A DNA stretch of 64,000 nucleotides, taken from Cupriavidus taiwanensis. GTDB lineage: Bacteria; Pseudomonadota; Gammaproteobacteria; Burkholderiales; Burkholderiaceae. Below the pieces are notes generated by a model that saw only the letters and a list, made by a program, of their open reading frames with translations, was not told the origin of the DNA and ran no database searches. Positions 52,571-61,324 of the stretch are shown piece by piece. Every line of letters begins with the position of its first letter. Position 1 is the first letter of the stretch. A program made the position numbers and the translations under genes. The DNA lies in NCBI RefSeq assembly GCF_900250115.1, contig NZ_LT984804.1:1131301-1195300 (forward strand). The letters run 5' to 3'.

Positions 52571-55500
52571 ATGTCGAAGACTACAAGCTCCGGACCCGCA
52601 AATATGGCCACCGTCAGTCAGGCGCAACAGAAACCTTCCGCAGGCGCTTCAGCGCTGCGTGCCAATGCAGATGCGGCCAAGAAATGTGCGCCGGGAAATA
52701 AGAGCGGAAAGTGCGGATTTTGTGATCGGGAAGGGTATCCGATTCTTCCGGTGCGCTACGCTGTCGTGCCCAGCTACCTGCAGAACACAGGGACGCTGCC
52801 GCTCAGCGCCGTTACGACACTTGATTCATTCGAAAAGAAGCGGCTTCGATTGAGTAAGTATGTCTTGCGCACGTTGCGAAAAGGCTTCGTTCATGTGTAT
52901 TTGGGCACCCCCGGCGTATGGCAATCGTACGTAGTGACGACAGATGGCTATCTTCGTCTGCTGGCGGATCCTGACGATCCTGACTGGAAGGTCGACCGGC
53001 CGATGACTACCGCATGCAAGCGAGACGGACACAATATTCCGGCCAGCTTCATCACTATCCCACCTGGATATGAGAAGGTTTGGCTGGCATTTGCGGAAGA
53101 CGTCTGGTCATCCTCCGTCCGTGCCACTTACGAGAAAGCCCCCGATAAACGGATGCAATCTTGTCAGGTCAGCGCGCTGGCCTCGACGCCCGGGAAGGCA
53201 AAACATGCTTTTGAAATTGGGCAAGGACAATCTGGGCTGAATGACCTGGTGTTTGAGTACGTTGATGAAGAGCCCCAGTACACTAGTCGCTGCTCCTACG
53301 AGGGAGGCTATTGGAATGACAAAGGCAGGCAACAGAAACAAAAGGGCCGTCATTGGCAGAGCCTCCATGGAAATTTTCCGAGGGCGGGACAAGGCCCCGC
53401 CCTGGCAAAATTCGCCGCGTCAGCGATGGAGAGGAGAAGCAAGAGCGGAAAGCCGGGGAAAGTTGCGGCTTTTGCTCTCTACGATGCTGTCGGGATAGTC
53501 AAGGAGTTGAACGGCCAGACTCATGATCGCATCCAATGGCGTCAGGCATACTGCGGTGCCGTAGCGCGTCCGCTGCTGATCTCCCAAGCCATTGTTGGCC
53601 TGAAGAAGCAAATTGCCGTGGCGACTTCTCAGGCAATCGAAACCGATGAGAAAGCTCGTGGGGTAGGCGATCGGGTCACCACGTCGTATGTCGTCGGAAA
53701 TCCGAACTATACCCCCGACGCGGTCCAGACAGTGACGACGACACGAAAGGAGCGCATTGAATCAAAGAGTAAGGAGGGCTGGAACAGGCTTCAGGAGCGG
53801 TACAACGAAGCGGAGCGAGTCAAGTTCGAAGAGCAATACGTCCAGCAGATGACGACGCTGACGAATGGCATAGGCGACGCGGATGCCGATTGGGAAGTCT
53901 GGGCCCGCTCGAACGAATGGAAGGTCTGGCTCGGCGACTATGATCTAGAAAGACTCCATGAGAACGTCAGGCTGATGGTTATGTGCGCCCCCTGTCTCGC
54001 GGGCGGGCCACAGGGCAAAGCTGGGGTCAAGCTTTGGGAGGACTGGCTTACCAACGAGAAGGATGCCACTAACCCGGCCGGCTATACCATTCCCTATGCC
54101 GCGATCATGGGCGGCCGCAAGGACTTACTGAAGTACTTGTTCCCGAGTGGCGCCAAGCCATGGAAGGAGGATGAGCTGAACAAGGGGGACAAGCTATATG
54201 ACACCGTCAAAGGCATACTTGGTTCCGACGAACTCAAGGCCCCTGAGAAGTTCAAAAACTTCATGGACGACAAAGTCCAGCAGGCGGCAGCCCATTTGCT
54301 TGGGGCCATCGAAGGCGCTGCATCGCAGATGTCCGACAAGACGACGGACGCAATTGATGTCTGTGTCCGCAGGGCAACGCAGGCAGCACTGAAGTTGTAT
54401 CGCAACGCGACTCCAATATTTCTCCAGGTCAGGATGACTGTCGGGCAATACGTGGATATGCTGAATCAGCTGTCGCGTAAAGGATCTGATGCCGCCAAGA
54501 AGCTGACAGATGTCGCCGGCCGGAAGGCACGCAGCGTTCTGCTCGGGGGGATTCTTACCATCCCTAATGACAAGGTGAGGAACACGGTCATCGAAGTCAC
54601 CCTTTGGTCCTTCGAGGAAGCGGAGCAGCTGAAAACGACCATTGAGGCTTCGGTTGCGAAGGCCAGGCAGCAGATGGTCGAGATCGGTGCGGGGACGGCA
54701 AGCGCTCTGAAGATTGCAGGCGTGACGCTGAGCAGGGAGGCCGTACAGATTCTTCGGCCGCTGGAGCATTCAGTAAGGCTGTTGCCAGGCGCTGCAAAGC
54801 TTGTGGCGCGGGATGTTGTGGCGAAGAGCTTGAAGATCGTTGCGGGAAGCGGTGAGCCACTGTTGGCCTTGGGATCTCTGCTGCTCCAGTGTTGGTCATT
54901 CCGGGACTCGAAGAAGACCATGGATGCGGCTGTCGGCCCGCAAGGGGGCATCGAAGCCAAGTTGCCTGTGGCATCAGCAACCCTTGGGATCTTAGGCGCG
55001 ATGTCAGAGCTTGGTGGTCTGGGGCTTAAGGCCATGGGGAGCGTTCGGGCGGAGTCCTTTATGAAAGCCGGTGCGTTTCTTGGCGCCATCTCGCTAAGCT
55101 TGGATGCAATACAGGCCGGCTGCACAGGATTCCGTGCTTGGGAACAAGGCGATAAGAGCGCGGCAAGGGCATATGGAGTAGCCGCCGTGGCATTTGGCGC
55201 TGGTGCTGTTGTCGGCTTTGCTTCTGGATTTTCTACGGCACTTGTTGGTGGGCTTCTCGGAATCGGGCCTTTGGGATGGGTCCTCCTATTGACCGCGGCT
55301 GGTGTCATGCTTTATTGGTGGGCAACGTCCTTGGAGTCTACGCCGGTGGAGATTTGGCTTGACAGATGCTATTGGGGCTATGGGAAGAGAGCGGAAGGGA
55401 AATGGATAGACGGGCAGTTGAACGAAGAACTGGCGGATCTAAACGCGCTTGTGTTGGGGCTAGGTGTCGAACTGGGATTCAACGACGATTGGTTCGAAAC

Positions 55501-55867
55501 TACGAGTGGCTTTGATACACTCAGAGTGAAATTGAGTTTCGCAAACTTCGATGGGATGCGCTCCGTCTATGAGTGGAAGGTGAAAGCGATTGATGGGCGA
55601 GGGCAATCGCAATTGGTGATGGCCGGTGGGCGCGATGCCCAGGTAATGCCGGAATTGCGCGCGGCTTCATCCACAGCCACTGACACGTCGTTGAAGTTCC
55701 GGAACCGCCAGGGTACAGGACGGACCGAGAACGGAGCATATGTTGTCGAGGAGAGTGTAGAGGTAAACACGCGTGTCTACAAACGTGCTCAGATTGACGT
55801 CCGATACTGGCCTGACAGGAATGATACAGACGGATGGGCAGAGAAGTTGATTACAGTAAGCGATTGA
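52571..55867 (+). CDS. MIX-type T6SS effector, VasX/BTH_I2691-like, membrane-active
   Basis: A 1098-residue effector. Residues about 46–64 show CGFCDREGYPILPVRYAV, the start of VasX-like effectors. A MIX marker (LRKGFVHVYL, pattern hRxGhhhhh) lies near residue 101. The middle is helical, and residues about 800–925 hold strongly hydrophobic, Gly/Ala-rich segments (AVAFGAGAVVGFASGFSTAL, GPLGWVLLLTAAGVMLYWW), consistent with a colicin-like pore-forming or membrane-inserting activity. GAGGCAACG precedes the ATG. The upstream DUF4123 adaptor and the downstream membrane protein at 55869 form a loading/effector/immunity trio. Pore formation is inference from relatives. Confidence 0.82.
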   Translation: MSKTTSSGPANMATVSQAQQKPSAGASALRANADAAKKCAPGNKSGKCGFCDREGYPILPVRYAVVPSYLQNTGTLPLSAVTTLDSFEKKRLRLSKYVLRTLRKGFVHVYLGTPGVWQSYVVTTDGYLRLLADPDDPDWKVDRPMTTACKRDGHNIPASFITIPPGYEKVWLAFAEDVWSSSVRATYEKAPDKRMQSCQVSALASTPGKAKHAFEIGQGQSGLNDLVFEYVDEEPQYTSRCSYEGGYWNDKGRQQKQKGRHWQSLHGNFPRAGQGPALAKFAASAMERRSKSGKPGKVAAFALYDAVGIVKELNGQTHDRIQWRQAYCGAVARPLLISQAIVGLKKQIAVATSQAIETDEKARGVGDRVTTSYVVGNPNYTPDAVQTVTTTRKERIESKSKEGWNRLQERYNEAERVKFEEQYVQQMTTLTNGIGDADADWEVWARSNEWKVWLGDYDLERLHENVRLMVMCAPCLAGGPQGKAGVKLWEDWLTNEKDATNPAGYTIPYAAIMGGRKDLLKYLFPSGAKPWKEDELNKGDKLYDTVKGILGSDELKAPEKFKNFMDDKVQQAAAHLLGAIEGAASQMSDKTTDAIDVCVRRATQAALKLYRNATPIFLQVRMTVGQYVDMLNQLSRKGSDAAKKLTDVAGRKARSVLLGGILTIPNDKVRNTVIEVTLWSFEEAEQLKTTIEASVAKARQQMVEIGAGTASALKIAGVTLSREAVQILRPLEHSVRLLPGAAKLVARDVVAKSLKIVAGSGEPLLALGSLLLQCWSFRDSKKTMDAAVGPQGGIEAKLPVASATLGILGAMSELGGLGLKAMGSVRAESFMKAGAFLGAISLSLDAIQAGCTGFRAWEQGDKSAARAYGVAAVAFGAGAVVGFASGFSTALVGGLLGIGPLGWVLLLTAAGVMLYWWATSLESTPVEIWLDRCYWGYGKRAEGKWIDGQLNEELADLNALVLGLGVELGFNDDWFETTSGFDTLRVKLSFANFDGMRSVYEWKVKAIDGRGQSQLVMAGGRDAQVMPELRAASSTATDTSLKFRNRQGTGRTENGAYVVEESVEVNTRVYKRAQIDVRYWPDRNDTDGWAEKLITVSD

Positions 55868-55868
55868 A

Positions 55869-56786
55869 ATGACAGCTAAGCGATCTCGACTTGAGCCCCA
55901 AAGTCCTTATTGGTACGAAGACCTGCCTGAGCGGACATTTTGTCTCGAAAATGATGTGCCGGATGTCGGGGAGGATTTGCTGCACCTGGATGGCCATTTT
56001 CTCGAACTGTCGCGTGGAAGCTCCATGCAACGCGGAGCTGGATTGCTCATTGGCGGAGGAATGCTGATTGGCATTGCATCTGCGGCGAAGTTTATATTCT
56101 CGCTGCTGACGGAAGATGTCTCGGAAGCTCCTGTTCTGACGGCAATATTTGGTTGTGGTTTGTTGGCTTTTTTAATTTTAATTATTTATGTAATTAAGAA
56201 GGACCTTTGTACGCCGCGCGATCTGCCGATTCGTTTCTATCGAAACACTGGGCGCATCATGTCTTTAGAATATGTCCCTAAATTTAATCCTTTTGCGAAA
56301 TGGGAGGTTGTTCAAAGGGAATTGGATTGGCACAATTTGTCGGCAGAGATGGCGAAGATGGTTGGCTACACTGGTAAGGTGTACTCGGTGCGATATTCGC
56401 TAATTATTGCTGAATGTCATCCTGGTACTGATAAGGTGAAACAACGCATTGTCCTCAAAGCTGACGAGATTTTTCCGATTGCACTGCATCGCATGTGGGC
56501 ATTCGTTCGATGCTATATGATCAATGGAAAAGCTGGCCTGCAGGTGGGTCGGCGTTCTAAGGGAATAAGTTTTTCGCGATGTCTGCTGCGCTATTACCCT
56601 GTGCTGGATTTTACAGTGGAAGGGAGGGAGCGTCGTAGGAAGCTCCATGTAACAGCATTACTGTACAATGCGGTGGTATTTATCCCGCTGTTTTGGTTGT
56701 TCCTTCCACTCAGTTTCTGCGAATTTGTGGCGATGAAGGTAGCACCTGAGCCGAGGTGGCCCAACCCGGCCATGGGTCAACGCTAA
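55869..56786 (+). CDS. Membrane protein, likely immunity partner of the MIX effector (DUF6708-like)
   Basis: A 305-residue protein with two adjacent N-terminal-half transmembrane helices (AGLLIGGGMLIGIASAAKFIF; VLTAIFGCGLLAFLILIIYVI) and another near the C-terminus (AVVFIPLFWLFLPLSFCEFV). Between them is a soluble domain with LPIRFYRNTGRIMSLEYV. This layout, and its position 1 bp after a membrane-active effector, suggest an inner-membrane immunity protein. It resembles DUF6708-type proteins found beside VasX-like effectors (assignment from memory). It is markedly AT-rich, a sign of horizontal transfer. Confidence 0.7.
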   Translation: MTAKRSRLEPQSPYWYEDLPERTFCLENDVPDVGEDLLHLDGHFLELSRGSSMQRGAGLLIGGGMLIGIASAAKFIFSLLTEDVSEAPVLTAIFGCGLLAFLILIIYVIKKDLCTPRDLPIRFYRNTGRIMSLEYVPKFNPFAKWEVVQRELDWHNLSAEMAKMVGYTGKVYSVRYSLIIAECHPGTDKVKQRIVLKADEIFPIALHRMWAFVRCYMINGKAGLQVGRRSKGISFSRCLLRYYPVLDFTVEGRERRRKLHVTALLYNAVVFIPLFWLFLPLSFCEFVAMKVAPEPRWPNPAMGQR

Positions 56787-56789
56787 TAG

Positions 56790-57269
56790 AAATCCAGTGA
56801 TAAGAACTTTGAATGTGCGCGGGATCCGTCGTTCATTACTGCAGATTGGATATTTCTAGCCGCGTGGCCGCTGTTTGCGCTATGTGTCATCAAATTCATC
56901 TGGCTCAAAGACTTCCCCACTACCCAATCCGCTTGAACCGCAAGAACAGGATGGTCTACGTGTTCCGGCCCAACGGTCCGGGCGGTGTGCTGACCGTACC
57001 TTGGCACAAGGCCTGCTTTCACATCGGCCGATCCAGTCCGGCCGCTGGGAGTGCGAGCCACTACAGCTTCGATCTGCGTTGCAATGTCCTGGGCGATCAA
57101 CGCATGGTGCGCGATACCTTCGCCGTCGGCATGGATGGCAGCACCAGCCGCGGTGCGGTACTGGAACATTTGGAGAAGGTGCGTCGCTAATATGGAAGAA
57201 GGCCCGCGGAGCCTGCCATTCCCACCGCTGGGGATGCGGAACGGATCGGGCGGAAAATCGCGCCGATAA
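56790..57269 (+). pseudogene. Decayed second immunity gene (DUF6708-like relic)
   Basis: Three consecutive reading-frame segments encode one membrane/soluble protein. The first (56790 to about 56920) gives FITADWIFLAAWPLFALCV, a transmembrane helix, in the same frame as the preceding gene. The second (about 56915 to 57187) gives YPIRLNRKNRMVYVFRPNGP and AVGMDGSTSRGAVLEHLEKV. The third (from 57192) gives MEEGPRSLPFPPLGMRNG and then stops. The joins look like single-base indels near 56915–56922 and at 57188–57191, where one extra A makes TAA. The N- and C-terminal ends are missing. PIRxxRxxxR matches the intact neighbour (PIRFYRNTGR), so it is a broken paralogue. Confidence 0.7.
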
Positions 57270-57385
57270 ACGTGTTCGGTCCGGCAGAGTGTACGTCGCA
57301 AATCCGCGCACTGACATCACGCCCATGGCCTTACCGCACCGCCAACGGTACACTTGCTTCTTGTTCCCACGGCTGACCGACCACC

Positions 57386-58474
57386 ATGGCATCCCTCCAG
57401 TTCGACCGCCTGCTTGCTCCGCTTCCTGGCGCCCGACCCTGTGGCGAAGACCTGCTATTTTCCGCTGAATTCGACCGCATCCAGGAGGCGCGCCGTGCTG
57501 ACGATCCGTCGCTGGACCAGGGCGATTGGGTAACGGACATCAAGGAAGCGGACTGGCGCGAGGTGATCGGCATTGCCACCTCGCTGCTGCAGGACCGCAC
57601 CAAGGATCTTCGCGTGGCGGTCTGGTTGACCGAGGCGCTTTCGAAGGAGCGGGGTTTTGCGGGCCTGGGCGATGGCTACCGCCTGACAGCGGAGCTCTGC
57701 AGCCAATATTGGGATCACCTGCACCCGGTAATGGAAGCTGATGATGTCGACTACCGCACCGGTAGTGTGACATGGCTGGCAGGACGGTCGAGCCAGCTGA
57801 TTCGCGAGATTCCGCTGGTCGATGAATCGGCGGGCGGATACGCCTACGTCGACTGGGAGGTGGCGACGCATCTCGCGGAAGCTATTCGCCGCGATCCTGA
57901 ACAGGCGGACGAGCTGTCGCAGGGCAAGGTCAGCCAGGAGCAATTCGAGGCGGCGCGCAAGAAGACGCCGGCGGCATTCTATACGGCGCTGCATGCGGAC
58001 CTGGTGTCCTGCGAGGCAGCGCTGAAGCTGCTCGGCGACGTGCTGGACGAGCGGGCAGGCGAGCATGCACCAAGCTTCCGCCAGGCGCGCGAGGCGCTGG
58101 AGGCAGTGCGTATGCTGGTGGAGCGTTTTGTCGGCAAGCCGGTGGATCGGCCGGCTGGCGCTGGGGAGAACCCGGGATCTTCTGCGCCTGCACACGACGC
58201 ACAAACAAGCGGGCCGGCTGGCGCTGCCGATACGCACTCCGGCCCCATCCGCACGCGTGCCCAGGCGCTGGCCCAGTTGCGCGAGGTCGCGGATTTTTTC
58301 CGACGCACGGAGCCACATAGCCCGGTGGCCTACCTGGCAGCACGGGCGGCCAAGTGGGGCGACATGCCGTTGCATGCCTGGCTGCGCACGGTGGTCAAGG
58401 ACGATGCCACGCTGTCGCAGATCGAGGAGCTTCTCGGTGTGGACGAAAATCGCTCCAGCGACGACGCGGGCTGA
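57386..58474 (+). CDS. tssA: T6SS baseplate/tail assembly protein TssA (ImpA family)
   Basis: A 362-residue TssA with the ImpA_N domain in the first 130 residues (LLAPLPGARPCGEDLLFSAE, DWREVIGIATSLLQ, DLRVAVWLTEAL, LTAELCSQYWDHLHPVME). A Pro/Ala-rich linker near 250–290 leads to a C-terminal helical domain (ALAQLREVADFFRRTEPHSPVAYLAARAAKWG) that resembles the short TssA type capping the baseplate or tail. Last gene on the plus strand of the locus, convergent with the tssM-side operon. Confidence 0.93.
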   Translation: MASLQFDRLLAPLPGARPCGEDLLFSAEFDRIQEARRADDPSLDQGDWVTDIKEADWREVIGIATSLLQDRTKDLRVAVWLTEALSKERGFAGLGDGYRLTAELCSQYWDHLHPVMEADDVDYRTGSVTWLAGRSSQLIREIPLVDESAGGYAYVDWEVATHLAEAIRRDPEQADELSQGKVSQEQFEAARKKTPAAFYTALHADLVSCEAALKLLGDVLDERAGEHAPSFRQAREALEAVRMLVERFVGKPVDRPAGAGENPGSSAPAHDAQTSGPAGAADTHSGPIRTRAQALAQLREVADFFRRTEPHSPVAYLAARAAKWGDMPLHAWLRTVVKDDATLSQIEELLGVDENRSSDDAG

Positions 58475-58506
58475 TGCCAGTACCGATCTATCGCTGTAGG
58501 CGGAAC

Positions 58507-59399
58507 TCACTCAAGCATCTTGCGTACCTGAACGCCGTAGCAGCCAAAGTCATAGCTGGTAAAGCGCTGATTTCGCAGCACTCCAAATAAGCCGCGGGGC
58601 ATCATGGCAGGGATGGGGAGCAATGGGCCTGCCATCACACGAATGCCTGCGATGATCAGCCAGCCGGTAAGTGCGGTAAGTGCGAAGCCAGCGGTGAGCA
58701 TCGCGCACACCCAGATGGCCTCGATGGTGTCGATTTCACCTGCAACTAGCATGGTTCCCAGCGTAGCGAGCAGGGCGGCCATGGACAAACCTGCAATTTG
58801 TACGAGTTGAGGAAAGCCGTTGTTCCGGCGAGCCAGCAGGGTCCGCCATGGCGTGGCAACGGGCTGCGGCCGGCGAGATGCATAAAGCGATAGGGCGTCC
58901 TGGCCCGTGCCGACACGGATGCCCCATGCCGAAAAGATGCCCTGATCGTTCCAGCCGACAGCTCGAAGCTGACACCGGTGGAAAGGGTCTCGAAATAGGC
59001 CAGGTTGCCAGGTACAGGAACGGTGTTGATCTGATAGTCGAAAAAATGGATATCCTGGCCGTCCACAAGCCGCAGAATTACGGGTGTCGCGCGGATATGG
59101 GCGCGACGCGGCATGACTTCTGGGTAGTCCCATTTCAGGCTTGCCAGCGCAGCAACCGGCAAGCCCATATGCTCATGGACGCTGAAGGCCGCATCGCCGG
59201 CGATGACGCTATCAAGGATGCCTTCGCGCATTTCAAGCTTGACCTTGCTGTCGCCACGTGACGCGGGCAAGGCCCGTTGAGCGAGCCAGATCATGGCGCA
59301 CCAGATGCGCCAGGGCCACTCCAGCCATATGGGATAGGCCGTGACGGGGTCGGGCGCTTCCCGGTCCTCGGAACTCATGTAGACGGGGCGTGGTTCCAT
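58507..59399 (-). pseudogene. Frameshifted gene for a T6SS-linked membrane protein
   Basis: Two overlapping frames form one protein of about 297 residues. The first, from ATG 59399, encodes WLEWPWRIWCAMIWLAQ and VDGQDIHFFDYQINTVPVPG to TLSTGVSFELS. After a one-base deletion near 58958–58970 the sequence continues in the next frame as VGWNDQGIFSAWGIRVGTGQ, with two transmembrane helices (QIAGLSMAALLATLGTMLV; VCAMLTAGFALTALTGWLII), to a stop at 58507. I do not recognise the family. It lies 54 bp after the OmpA/BON gene, last in the tssM-tagF operon. A sequencing error cannot be excluded. Confidence 0.65.
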
Positions 59400-59453
59400 C
59401 TTCAGGCAACGGGTATCAGTGGACCAGGGCCCTGGCTCGCGTGGTGTATCGCA

Positions 59454-60338
59454 TTACTGCCCCGCCCGGAACTCGATTCTCCGGTTCTTCGCCCGTCCTT
59501 CCTCCTTGTCATTCGGCGCCACCGGCTGGTCCGGCCCCACACCCACCGCCGTCAGCATGCCGGGCTCGCCGCCTTTGCCGATCAGGTAGTTCTTCACCGT
59601 CTCGGCGCGTGCCTGGCTTAGCGTCAGGTTCAGCGCGCGGCTGCCGGAGTTGTCGGTGTGGCCGACAATCTCGATCTTGCGGCCGCTCAGGCGCGGCAGC
59701 ACCGCAGCCATTTCATCGAGGATGGCGCGGCCCTTGGGCGTCAGCGTCGCTGCGCCGGTCTCGAATTCGATGATCCGGTTGGCCAGGGTCTGGTCCAGCA
59801 GGTTCTGTTCGGAAGCCGGCACGCGCAGGCCGTTTTTCACCGTATAGGTCTGACCGAGGCCGGTGGCCATGTCGCTGGCGATCTGCTGGCGCTGGGCTTC
59901 GTTGCGCACGTCGCCGTGCACGGATACCTGCGTGCCGTCGATGCTGAGCTGGCCGCGGCTGACCTGCTTGATTTGCGGCGAGAGGATCTTCTGCACGTTG
60001 GCCGACCAGTTCGGGGGCGAGACCACATTGCCGACCTCGATCTGATCCACCACGTTGGCGCTGCCATACAACTCGCGCAGGCGCGCCAGCACGCTGGCCT
60101 TGGTGGCCTCGTCAGGAACGGCGCCGCCTGCAACGACGCGGCCCGAAGCAGCGGCTGCGGCGGCAGCAGGCGCAGCGATGCCGGTGGTACCAGGATCGCC
60201 CGGCGCGGCGTGGCCGGATAGCATCGTCAGGGCGGCCAGCAATCCAGCTGCCAACGCTGGCATGCGCGCTTTCACGGCGATGGAGGCAGTCTTGAAAGCA
60301 GCTGCCCGGTTGCGTACTGCATCGAAACCCATGCTCAT
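59454..60338 (-). CDS. OmpA-family peptidoglycan-binding protein with BON-like domain
   Basis: A 294-residue envelope protein. A signal or anchor segment (MPALAAGLLAALTMLSGHAA) is followed by a BON-like domain (QLSIDGTQVSVHGDVRNEAQRQ) and a C-terminal OmpA domain with IIEFETGAATLTPKG, EIVGHTDNSGSRALNLTLSQ-type and NRRIEFR motifs that bind peptidoglycan. In many T6SS this anchor is fused to TssL; here TssL lacks it, so this protein probably anchors the secretion apparatus to the cell wall. Its start overlaps tagF by ATGA (60335–60338). Confidence 0.9.
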   Translation of the reverse strand: MSMGFDAVRNRAAAFKTASIAVKARMPALAAGLLAALTMLSGHAAPGDPGTTGIAAPAAAAAAASGRVVAGGAVPDEATKASVLARLRELYGSANVVDQIEVGNVVSPPNWSANVQKILSPQIKQVSRGQLSIDGTQVSVHGDVRNEAQRQQIASDMATGLGQTYTVKNGLRVPASEQNLLDQTLANRIIEFETGAATLTPKGRAILDEMAAVLPRLSGRKIEIVGHTDNSGSRALNLTLSQARAETVKNYLIGKGGEPGMLTAVGVGPDQPVAPNDKEEGRAKNRRIEFRAGQ

Positions 60339-61324
60339 TCCCCGGCAAAGACTTCACGGAAGGTATCCAGCGCGAGGCGCAGCGACAGTTGCGGCTGGTC
60401 CATGTAACTGACGAACTTGGCCATGCCGTAGTCTCCGTTGACGTGTTGCTCGACCCATTCGGGGTCATCGATATTGATGTTCTGCTCGGCATAGGCCAGT
60501 GGCGAGATCACGCCGTGCAGCGTGCGTGACGAGGCGCCGTTGAAGCCGATCACCAGCCGCTCGTTGCCGCCGATCTGCCCGAGGAAGATCGACAGTTCAA
60601 AGTCGGCCCGGTGCAGGAAGCGCGATACCAGCTCCAGCCAGAAGCTTGCTGCCAGGCTGCGGTAGAGCGGGTCGGCGGGCAGCGGCAGGGTCAGGCCTTT
60701 CTCAAGATGCGAGGAGCCGGACGACATCAGCGGCTGCAGCAGGATGCCCAGCGCCAGCAGCGTGCGGCGCAGGCGTACCTGCTGGCCCTGGCCCGCCAGC
60801 ATGTGCTCCAGGCCGGCCACGGTCTGGAAGTCGATGAAGTCGGCAAAGCTTGCGTCATGTGACTGCGCGCCGGCGCCGGTTTCCACGCCAAGCTGAGCCT
60901 GGGCGAGCTGCTGCAGGCCTGCGGTGGCGTCGGAAGCCTGTGCCAGCGCATGCATCTGCTGCCCCGCGCGCGTCCACAGGCGGGCCAGCGCCAGCGGGCT
61001 GCGGGCGATGAATTGCAGGGGCCGCTCCACTTCCATCGCCGCGGCGGTCAGGAACGGAAAGCGGCGCGAGGACAGGTCGCTGCTGGCCATCAGCGCACCG
61101 GCGATGGCCAGCTTGCTCTGCGAGCCCAGAATGGCGAAGTGCATCGGCTTCCAGGCGTCATAGCTGGACTTCCAGGCCGGGTCCTCGGCCAGCAGCTCCA
61201 TGCCCTGCGCCAGCCAGCGGTCCAGCGTATCGAGCAACTGGGTGTTATTGGCACTTTTGACGAAGTCGCCCCGGGACGGGATCTTGCCGAAATAGGACAG
61301 CTGCAGTTGGGTCGGCTGGCTCAT
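60335..61324 (-). CDS. tagF: T6SS-associated protein TagF (ImpM)
   Basis: A 329-residue ImpM/TagF protein. The N-terminal QLSYFGKIPSRGDFVKS is diagnostic, followed by WLAQGMELLAEDPAWKSSYD and FPFLTAAAMEVE. In other bacteria TagF represses or tunes T6SS assembly after translation. It overlaps tssM by 4 bp (61321–61324) and the OmpA/BON gene by 4 bp, so the three are translationally coupled. Confidence 0.93.
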   Translation of the reverse strand: MSQPTQLQLSYFGKIPSRGDFVKSANNTQLLDTLDRWLAQGMELLAEDPAWKSSYDAWKPMHFAILGSQSKLAIAGALMASSDLSSRRFPFLTAAAMEVERPLQFIARSPLALARLWTRAGQQMHALAQASDATAGLQQLAQAQLGVETGAGAQSHDASFADFIDFQTVAGLEHMLAGQGQQVRLRRTLLALGILLQPLMSSGSSHLEKGLTLPLPADPLYRSLAASFWLELVSRFLHRADFELSIFLGQIGGNERLVIGFNGASSRTLHGVISPLAYAEQNINIDDPEWVEQHVNGDYGMAKFVSYMDQPQLSLRLALDTFREVFAGE

